Positions 5,847 through 11,343 of a stretch of 11,343 nucleotides of DNA are shown one piece after another; within the stretch, counting starts at the first letter, position 1, and each line of letters begins with the position of its first letter. Source of the DNA: Firmicutes bacterium CAG:24053_14 (GTDB lineage: Bacteria; Bacillota; Clostridia; Oscillospirales; Oscillospiraceae). The translations under genes and the position numbers were made by a program. The DNA is taken from the NCBI GenBank assembly GCA_001916715.1, contig MNSZ01000001.1:1-11343 (forward strand), read 5' to 3'. The notes beneath the pieces were generated by a model. That model was not told the origin of the DNA. It saw only the letters and a list, made by a program, of their open reading frames with translations, and did not search any database.

Positions 5847-7328
5847 ATGAGCACACCCCAAAATGAAACGCTGAAACGCACGCTTGGTATGCGCGAAGCC
5901 GTTACCATTACAGTCGGCACTGTCGTCGGCGTCGGTCTGTTCACAACCGGCGCACAGATTGTCGGCTCTATGGGTTCCGCCGTCATCCTCGCAACCTTTA
6001 TGGCCATGGTCATCAGCGTATATCCCTCTCACCTTTATGCGGAGATGAGCGCGGCCCTCCCGTTCGCGGGCGGCACATACAAATATGCGCAGCTCGGACT
6101 CGGAAAGGCCGCCGGTATGCTGGCGGGCTGGAACTTTATCGCATCGCTCGTCGCCGTCACCTCCGGCGAGGCGCTGGCATTTTCTTTCTACTTCAAAACG
6201 CTGTTCCGGGCATTCGGCGTGGAGCTGCCAATCAGCGATGTGCTGCTTGCAGCCATCCCCATCGTCCTTTTCATCGTCACGAACATCCGAGGCACGGAAA
6301 TGACGGGCCGCCTCCAAAACGGCTTCATGTTCTTCTTCTGGGGCGTTGCCATTATCTGGGCGCTGATGATGATACCCAACATCCACCTTCCCTCTTATGT
6401 GGTGCTGCCCGAGAGCATGAACAATCTCTCCGGCTGGAGCTTTATTGGCATGGTTGCCATGATCTGGTGGTGCTTCGCGGGCTTTGAGACCTGCTGCGCG
6501 CTGGGCGAGGAGATCAAGCACCCGCGCATCAACCTGCCGCGCGCACTAAAGCTCTCCCCTTTCATCGTCTTCGCAGTCAATGCCATCTTCCAGTGGTTTC
6601 TTGTCGGCATCGTCCCGCCCGAGCATCTCGGTGAGCTGGCGGATGCCTCCGCCCCGTTCGCCGACGGCATGGCTATGGCCGGCATTCTCGGTCTACCGAT
6701 GGCGTTTCTCGCTGCGGGTATCGCTTTCGGCGGCGACTTCTCTACGCTGAACTCCAGCATCGCCGTCCCGCCGCGCTACCTCTTCGCTATGGCGCGCGAG
6801 GGTTCAATGCCCAAGGTATTCGCCAAACTTCACCCCCGTTATCAGACGCCGTGGGTGTCCATTCTGTTCCTCGGCGCGCTCTCGCTCGTTCTCGTGTTCT
6901 ATCCCATCACATTTGTCGCCTCAGTCAGTCTGTTTGCTGACCTTTTCTACTACATCATCGGTATCGCTGCCGCGCTCGGTCTGCGCAAGCGTCACCCCGA
7001 ACTGGACCGTCCGTACAAGGCGCCGCTCATTGAAGTCGGTGTGCCTGTCAGCATCCTCATCTACGCGATCATGCTCATCCAGCTTGACCGTTATGCCATC
7101 ATCTCCGGCATCATCTGGTGCGTGGCCGGCCTTGTGGTCTACTACATCTGCCACGCCAAATATGGTGACAGCAGCATCCTGAACATTAACGACTCCGTCA
7201 CTGATGAAGCGCCTCCCACCCCAGAGGAACGCGCAAAGATGGACAAGGAATACCATCTATGGAAATCCATTGTGGCTGCGTTCTGCATCATCGCGGTTCT
7301 GCTGTACATCATCCCCCTCATCTTCTGA
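5847..7328 (+). CDS. APC-superfamily amino acid/amine permease
   Basis: A 493-residue membrane protein of the amino acid-polyamine-organocation superfamily, which moves amino acids or amines across the cytoplasmic membrane by proton symport or exchange. Hallmarks: the TM1 unwound motif GTVVGVGLFTTG (residues 24-35), the TM6 stretch FAGFETCCALGEEIKHPR with LPRAL after it, and the loop YLFAMAREGSMPKVFAKLH. I count about 12 hydrophobic segments plus a thirteenth at the C-terminus (residues 473-493), separated by a charged linker (TPEERAKMDKEYH). The start is ATG 5847, 8 bases after AAGGAGG (5832-5838). The frame extends upstream to TTG 5757 without an RBS, and those residues are not family-like. 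It is 40 bases ahead of the dehydrogenase gene, so it probably imports that enzyme's substrate. The substrate cannot be read from the sequence. Confidence 0.85.
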   Translation: MSTPQNETLKRTLGMREAVTITVGTVVGVGLFTTGAQIVGSMGSAVILATFMAMVISVYPSHLYAEMSAALPFAGGTYKYAQLGLGKAAGMLAGWNFIASLVAVTSGEALAFSFYFKTLFRAFGVELPISDVLLAAIPIVLFIVTNIRGTEMTGRLQNGFMFFFWGVAIIWALMMIPNIHLPSYVVLPESMNNLSGWSFIGMVAMIWWCFAGFETCCALGEEIKHPRINLPRALKLSPFIVFAVNAIFQWFLVGIVPPEHLGELADASAPFADGMAMAGILGLPMAFLAAGIAFGGDFSTLNSSIAVPPRYLFAMAREGSMPKVFAKLHPRYQTPWVSILFLGALSLVLVFYPITFVASVSLFADLFYYIIGIAAALGLRKRHPELDRPYKAPLIEVGVPVSILIYAIMLIQLDRYAIISGIIWCVAGLVVYYICHAKYGDSSILNINDSVTDEAPPTPEERAKMDKEYHLWKSIVAAFCIIAVLLYIIPLIF

Positions 7329-7368
7329 CCACCGCCAACAAACCTGCAAATCGTAAAAGGAGCATATT

Positions 7369-8628
7369 ATGAAACATATCAAAACCGGTAAAGAACGCAC
7401 GAAGGAAGACCTCAGCGCACTGCGCAAAACCGTTTCCGAAATCATTGAAGACGTCGTCGCCAACGGTGATGCGGCACTTCGTTCCTACAGCGAAAAGTTC
7501 GACGGTTTTGCCCGTCCTGTATTCCGCGTGAGTCGCGAGGAGATCAACGATGCCTATTCCCACGTAAGCGAACAGGAACTCAACGATATGAAGTCTGCGC
7601 TCGCTAACATCCGCGCATTCGCTGAGGCGCAGCGAGCGACCATCCATGACCTGCCTGAATTCCAGCCGCGCCCTGGCATCTCACTCGGCCATCGCGTCAT
7701 CCCCGTGCAGTCTTGCTGCTGCTATGTCCCCGGCGGGCGCTTCCCGCTCTACTCCTCGGCCATGATGCTCATCACTCCTGCCAAGGTTGCGGGAGTCAAG
7801 CGTATCGTGACTTGTTCGCCGGTCGCGCACGGCACCGGAACGATCAACGACAAAACACTTGTCGCCATGGATCTCGCCGGCGCGGATGAAGTCTACGCTC
7901 TCGGTGGCGTGCAGGCCATTGCAGCGTTCTCCTATGGTACCGAGAGCATTCTTCCGGTCGACGTGATTGTCGGTCCCGGCAACCAGTATGTCGCTGAGGC
8001 CAAGCGCCAGTGCTACGGACAGGTTGGCATCGACTTTGTTGCCGGTCCCAGTGAAGTACTGGTCATCGCCGACGAGAACGCCGACCCGAAGACACTCGCA
8101 GCTGATCTTCTCGCTCAATGTGAGCATGATCCCAACGCGAAGGCTATTCTTCTCTCAACAAATGAGGCCTCCGCAAACGCGGTTATCCGTGCGGTGGAGG
8201 ATGAGCTCTCCTGGTTGCCGACGGCACAGATCGCCCGCCAGTCTTGGGACACCTTCGGTGAGGTCATCCTGCTCGACAGTCTGGATGAGGCTATTGACAT
8301 GGCTAACCGCTATGCCCCAGAGCACCTTGAGATCAATCTGGCAGACAATGAACGTGTCATTGAACGACTGTATAACTACGGCTCACTCTTTATCGGTGGA
8401 AACACAGCGGAGGTCTTTGGCGACTACGCCTCCGGGACGAACCATACTCTGCCGACCGTAAAGGCCGCGCGCTACACGGGCGGCGTCTATGTTGGAACCT
8501 TCCTCAAGACCTGCACGCACCAGAGCATGACGGATGAGGCTTCCCACCTCATCGCTCCCCTTGTTAACAGGATGGCGCACGGCGAAGGGCTCGAAGGGCA
8601 CGCCTTTGCCGCCGAGTGTCGCTTCTGA
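7369..8628 (+). CDS. Histidinol dehydrogenase-like zinc enzyme
   Basis: 419 residues covering the whole HisD fold. The zinc ligands of the E. coli enzyme have counterparts in Q250, H253, D352 and H411, and the catalytic and substrate residues in E318, H319, H359 and E406. Other landmarks are YVPGGRFPL, GPGNQYVAEAKR, AGPSEVLVIAD (225-235) and GDYASGTNHTLP. The family oxidises an alcohol with two NAD+ to a carboxylate. No histidine genes are nearby; it follows a permease and is controlled by a MerR-type gene, so it is probably catabolic. The CCCYVPGGRFPL stretch (116-127) differs from the VGLYVPGG usual in biosynthetic HisD and recalls, from memory, the HpsN-like branch acting on dihydroxypropanesulfonate. 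The ATG is 6 bases after AAAAGGAG (7355-7362). Biosynthetic HisD in a scattered his pathway remains possible. Confidence 0.85.
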   Translation: MKHIKTGKERTKEDLSALRKTVSEIIEDVVANGDAALRSYSEKFDGFARPVFRVSREEINDAYSHVSEQELNDMKSALANIRAFAEAQRATIHDLPEFQPRPGISLGHRVIPVQSCCCYVPGGRFPLYSSAMMLITPAKVAGVKRIVTCSPVAHGTGTINDKTLVAMDLAGADEVYALGGVQAIAAFSYGTESILPVDVIVGPGNQYVAEAKRQCYGQVGIDFVAGPSEVLVIADENADPKTLAADLLAQCEHDPNAKAILLSTNEASANAVIRAVEDELSWLPTAQIARQSWDTFGEVILLDSLDEAIDMANRYAPEHLEINLADNERVIERLYNYGSLFIGGNTAEVFGDYASGTNHTLPTVKAARYTGGVYVGTFLKTCTHQSMTDEASHLIAPLVNRMAHGEGLEGHAFAAECRF

Positions 8629-8660
8629 AAATAACAGCATTGATCCTATACCTCTCTCAT

Positions 8661-8707
8661 CAGGGTGGTGCAGCGAAAGCCCTTTTGGCTTTCGCCGCAC
8701 CACCCTG
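8661..8707. repeat. Long near-perfect hairpin after the dehydrogenase gene
   Basis: Bases 8661-8681 pair with 8687-8707 over 21 positions with one mismatch (A8672/C8696) and a five-base loop CTTTT. It starts 32 bases after the dehydrogenase stop and could end that transcript, but no T run follows (GCATTGTTG), so it is not a standard intrinsic terminator. It could stabilise the 3' end of the message or be a mobile palindromic repeat. Confidence 0.7.
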
Positions 8708-8734
8708 CATTGTTGAAGGCAGACAACAGCATGC
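8707..8734. repeat. Second, smaller palindrome
   Basis: GCATTGTTG (8707-8715) faces CAACA (8724-8728) and ATGC (8731-8734): 5 base pairs, a two-base bulge, then 4 more, with an eight-base loop. It abuts the larger hairpin and ends about 10 bases before the point where surface-protein coding sequence begins, which makes this a structured junction. Confidence 0.4.
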
Positions 8735-8744
8735 GAAAAGCTAG

Positions 8745-9071
8745 AGCCTCGCGTTCATCACGAATGTTGATATCACTGTCGGCGAGAACATCCTTGATAA
8801 GATTCAGGCAGCACTCAATAAGGAGCAGACCTTCAGAGGCGAAACCTCGACCTTCTTCAAAGTTTGGGAAGTAAAGAATGCTGACCAGATTGCTGACGCC
8901 ATCAAGGGGTATCACGCAGATATCGACAGAATCTATAAAAATACCGATGGCCATCCCGAAATCACCGGCAATGACCTGATCTTCACCGTTGACTCTCCGA
9001 GCGGTGTCCACATCAACTATCTCCCGAACACCTATACCGTCACCTTTGATGCCAACGGCGGCGATGGCACG
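8745..9071 (+). pseudogene. Startless 5' part of the surface protein
   Basis: This stretch is in frame with the gene beginning at 9072 and contains no stop after TAG 8742-8744, but also no in-frame ATG, GTG or TTG. It reads as convincing protein: NVDITVGENILDKIQAALNK, then TFFKVWEVKNADQIADAIKGY, and the first half of an InlB-type repeat (YTVTFDANGGDGT). The real gene therefore began further upstream, with a signal peptide, and lost that part. The break point lies near 8735-8760, next to the palindromes. Confidence 0.75.
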
Positions 9072-10022
9072 ATGGATTCGCAGACCTTCACCTATGATGC
9101 AGCGCAGGCTCTGAACGAAAATACGTTCACCAAGCCCGGCTACACGTTTGTGGAGTGGAACACCGAGGCAGACGGCTCCGGAACAGCTTATGCTGATAAG
9201 GAAGAAGCCTCGAACCTTGCAACCGAGGGCACGGTAAATCTCTATGCGCAGTGGGAAGCCAATCCGTTCCTGCTCATCTATCACAGCAATTACAATGTAG
9301 AGGGCATGAAGGAAACAACCAGTCAGTCTCCACAGTGGAAGACTGACGATTACGAGACCCTGAAGCACATTGAATCTGCTGGCTTCGCAAAGCTCGGCTA
9401 TACCTTCGCAGGCTGGAACACCAAGGCCGACGGCAGTGGCAAGCTCTTCACGGAGACCGGCTCCGCACACAAGGTGCAGTTTACTGCCGCCGATATTGAT
9501 GAAAATGACGAAGCGCACCTGTATGCACAGTGGGCAGCAAACACCTACACTGTGGAGTTCAACGGCAATGGTGAGACGAGCGGCGAGATGCTCGACCAGA
9601 CCTTCACCTATGATAGGGCGCAGGACCTGCCCAAGAACGCTTTTGCCAAGGCTGGATATACGTTCGCCGGTTGGAGTACCGTGAAGAACGGTGATGTTGT
9701 CTACACGGACGGTCAGGAAGTGAACAATCTGTCTGCTGTGAACGGCGATGTGATTACCCTTTATGCCAAGTGGACGGCCAACACTTATACCGTGAAGTTC
9801 GATGGCAACGGCGCAACAAGCGGTACGATGGACGACCAGACCTTCATCTACGATGAAGCGAAGAACCTGGCCAAGAACGCTTTTGCCAAGACTGGCTATA
9901 CGTTTGCCGGTTGGAGCACCACGGAAGATGGTTCTGTTGCCTATAAAGATGGTGCGAAAGTCAAAAACCTGTCCGCTGTGAACGACGATGAGATTATCCT
10001 CTACGCCCAGTGGAAGGCTGAT
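9030..10022 (+). repeat. Four tandem InlB/Flg_new-type coding repeats
   Basis: Four units at about 9030-9263, 9264-9542, 9543-9782 and 9783-10022. Each runs from a strand like YTVxFxxNG through GYTFAGW to LYAQW. Units 3 and 4 are both exactly 240 bases and share runs such as the 18-base AAGAACGCTTTTGCCAAG, pointing to tandem duplication. Unit 2 is the most diverged and longest. Such units form small beta-rich modules in surface proteins and can change in number by recombination. Confidence 0.85.
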
Positions 10023-11210
10023 CCCATTGAGGTGGACATCGGCCAGTATGTGTATAAGCAGTACGTCCAGAAGTACAACCGCGCAGATACGAGCGGCGCG
10101 ACCTTTACTTTTGAGGCTGAGATCGATCAGGTAACGGCGAATTCCGGTTCCACCGCCGTTTATGCGGCTGCACCGCTCGATTTGCCAATCAATCTGACCG
10201 GTACGGCGACGCTGAGCACGGGCGAGACGAAGAATGTCACGTTTACCGTGAACGGAACAGACAGCAAGACCGTTACACTCGATGAGGGCCTGTACCGCAT
10301 CATCGTGAAGGAATTTGACAGCAAGAACAGTTATATTGACTATGATAAGAGTGAATATGTACTGTACCTCGAGGTTTCCGACGATCATACGAGCGGACTT
10401 ACGGTAGAGGTGGCCAGCGTTTTTAAGGATACCGTTCCCACAAGCGATACTACGGTGACGTTCGTCAACACCTACACCCGTGCTTATTATTCTTCTGTCA
10501 CCACCCCCAGCAAACCCACATTGAACACGGGCGATCATTTCGCTTATGTCATGGGTTATCCCGACGGCACGGTGCGCCCGAACGGCAGTATCACCCGCGC
10601 CGAGGTCTCGACCATCCTCTTCCGCCTGCTCTCCGACAAGACGCGCGATGAGTATTTCACGACCGAGAGCAGCTTCACCGATGTCAAGGCCGGCGCGTGG
10701 TACAACAACAGTATTGCGACCCTTGAAAAGGCCGGCGTGATCGTTGACACTCCCAAGGGCGGCGCATTCCGTCCCGACGAGGCCATCACCCGTGCCGAGC
10801 TTGCCGCGATGCTCGCGCAGTTCGCCGATGCCAAGCCTGTTGCGGGCGTGAAGTTCAGCGACGTGTCCGCCGATCACCGGGCGTATGACGCCATCGCCAT
10901 CGCCGCGAAGATGGGCTGGATCGCGGGCTATCCCGACGGCACGTTCCGTCCCGACGCCACCATCACCCGCGCCGAGATGATGACGCTTGTGAACCGTGCG
11001 CTCGAGCGCGTGCCCTCTAAGGAGGACCACCTGCTGTCTGAGCGTGTGATGCTGACCTTCCCCGACTGCAAGAGCGGCGACTGGTTCTACATCGCCGTGC
11101 AGGAGGCCGCGAACAGCCACACCTACGAGCGCGCCGTGACCGAGAAGAACGGCGACGAGCAGTGGACCGCCCTGCGCGTGAACCGCGACTGGACGCTGCT
11201 CGAAAAGTGA
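9072..11210 (+). CDS. SLH-domain surface protein with InlB-type repeats, 5'-truncated
   Basis: 712 residues from the first ATG, which falls inside the first repeat and is thus not the native start. Order of domains: the remainder of InlB/Flg_new repeat 1 and repeats 2-4 (to residue about 317); a beta-sandwich that resembles Gram-positive pilin shell domains (about 318-472, with VTFTVNGTDSKTVTLDEGLYRI and YVLYLEVSD); a short linker; then S-layer homology motifs, each with GYPDGT/RPD and TRAE (TRAEVS, TRAELA, TRAEMM), from about 488. The tail (FPDC, DWFYIAVQEAANSHTYER, DWTLLEK) looks like a further SLH-related unit. SLH motifs anchor proteins non-covalently to wall polymers, and the repeats would project outward as an adhesin. 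No signal peptide, RBS or promoter is present at 9072, so export from this copy is unlikely. Coding is open back to 8745. Confidence 0.8.
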   Translation: MDSQTFTYDAAQALNENTFTKPGYTFVEWNTEADGSGTAYADKEEASNLATEGTVNLYAQWEANPFLLIYHSNYNVEGMKETTSQSPQWKTDDYETLKHIESAGFAKLGYTFAGWNTKADGSGKLFTETGSAHKVQFTAADIDENDEAHLYAQWAANTYTVEFNGNGETSGEMLDQTFTYDRAQDLPKNAFAKAGYTFAGWSTVKNGDVVYTDGQEVNNLSAVNGDVITLYAKWTANTYTVKFDGNGATSGTMDDQTFIYDEAKNLAKNAFAKTGYTFAGWSTTEDGSVAYKDGAKVKNLSAVNDDEIILYAQWKADPIEVDIGQYVYKQYVQKYNRADTSGATFTFEAEIDQVTANSGSTAVYAAAPLDLPINLTGTATLSTGETKNVTFTVNGTDSKTVTLDEGLYRIIVKEFDSKNSYIDYDKSEYVLYLEVSDDHTSGLTVEVASVFKDTVPTSDTTVTFVNTYTRAYYSSVTTPSKPTLNTGDHFAYVMGYPDGTVRPNGSITRAEVSTILFRLLSDKTRDEYFTTESSFTDVKAGAWYNNSIATLEKAGVIVDTPKGGAFRPDEAITRAELAAMLAQFADAKPVAGVKFSDVSADHRAYDAIAIAAKMGWIAGYPDGTFRPDATITRAEMMTLVNRALERVPSKEDHLLSERVMLTFPDCKSGDWFYIAVQEAANSHTYERAVTEKNGDEQWTALRVNRDWTLLEK

Positions 11211-11280
11211 GCAACAATCGCCGCATGTAAAGATGCACATCGCATCATACAACTTACAAAGCAGGCGCCCAATTTTGAAG

Positions 11281-11343
11281 TGACCCCAAAAAGTTAGACA
11301 ATATTCTGAAGTAAAAATTGTTCAAGCAGCCGAAAGGGCTTGC
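11281..11343 (+). mobile_element. Left end of an IS3-family (IS150-like) insertion sequence, cut by the window edge
   Basis: TGACCCCAAAAAGTTAGACA (11281-11300) matches the terminal inverted repeat typical of IS150-type IS3-family elements, which commonly begin TGxxCTGACCCCAAAAAGTT. The sequence to the window end would be the short leader before the first transposase frame. It includes a small hairpin, CAAGCAGCC-GAAA-GGGCTTG (11324-11342). No transposase is inside the window, and the other end is not present here. The element starts about 70 bases after the surface-protein stop. Confidence 0.7.

Noticed and set aside
5796..6521. A 241-codon minus-strand frame rich in His, Asp and Glu
   Set aside because: Shadow of the permease: antisense of hydrophobic codons gives charged residues. 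No start signals.
8661..8734. Integron attC site
   Set aside because: The hairpins lack the paired RYYYAAC/GTTRRRY core sites, and no integrase is present.
8646..11252. An 868-codon open frame on the minus strand, longer than the sense gene
   Set aside because: It is antisense to sequence with clear InlB repeats and SLH motifs. Its own translation is low-complexity and unlike any family, with no RBS; it arises from the sense gene's codon bias.
1..11343. CRISPR arrays, tRNA and rRNA genes
   Set aside because: No short regularly spaced repeats, no tRNA cloverleaf with TTCRA arm, and no rRNA-like stretch was seen on reading the sequence.

Overview
The window looks like a piece of a Firmicutes chromosome, most likely a gut-associated clostridial lineage. 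This rests on strong AGGAGG-type ribosome binding sites before most genes, short translationally coupled accessory genes, an InlB-repeat/SLH-domain surface protein, and an IS3-type transposon end. Species and genus cannot be read from the sequence. By eye the base composition changes near 4260-4340: the left part is more AT-rich and carries accessory genes, while the right part is more GC-rich and has ordinary metabolic genes.

Left region (1-4264): the tail of an unknown gene (3-113), then a calcineurin-like metallophosphoesterase (127-732), two small unknown proteins coupled to it by start/stop proximity or overlap (738-1085 and 1082-1492), and a fourth small protein (1546-1944) that faintly resembles the fold of a serine-recombinase N-domain. 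Next is a DinG/XPD-type helicase gene (2057-4083) broken twice: an in-frame TAG at codon 35 and a frameshift near 3526-3547. The block ends at two strong back-to-back hairpins (4209-4253 and 4276-4341). It reads as part of an integrated element or accessory island that has begun to decay.

Centre (4382-8628): a divergent three-gene module. On the minus strand is a 417-residue regulator with a MerR-type DNA-binding head, a coiled coil, a Cys4 zinc ribbon and a methyltransferase-like domain whose SAM-binding glycine loop is missing. Facing away from it are an APC-superfamily permease and a histidinol-dehydrogenase-like enzyme with all zinc and catalytic residues kept, 40 bases apart in one apparent operon. 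The shared intergenic region carries three GCAAAAA half-sites in alternating orientation, a good promoter for the regulator, and a TTGACA promoter with a MerR-like long spacer for the operon. I infer a ligand-responsive uptake-and-oxidation system for an amino alcohol or similar compound; the substrate cannot be told. This is the most interesting part of the window.

Right region (8629-11343): two consecutive palindromes (8661-8734), then a surface-protein gene that has lost its 5' end. Coding sequence is open from 8745, but the first ATG (9072) falls inside the first InlB-type repeat and there is no signal peptide. It has four InlB/Flg_new repeats, a pilin-like beta domain and C-terminal SLH motifs. 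The window closes in the left end of an IS3-family (IS150-like) element starting near 11281.
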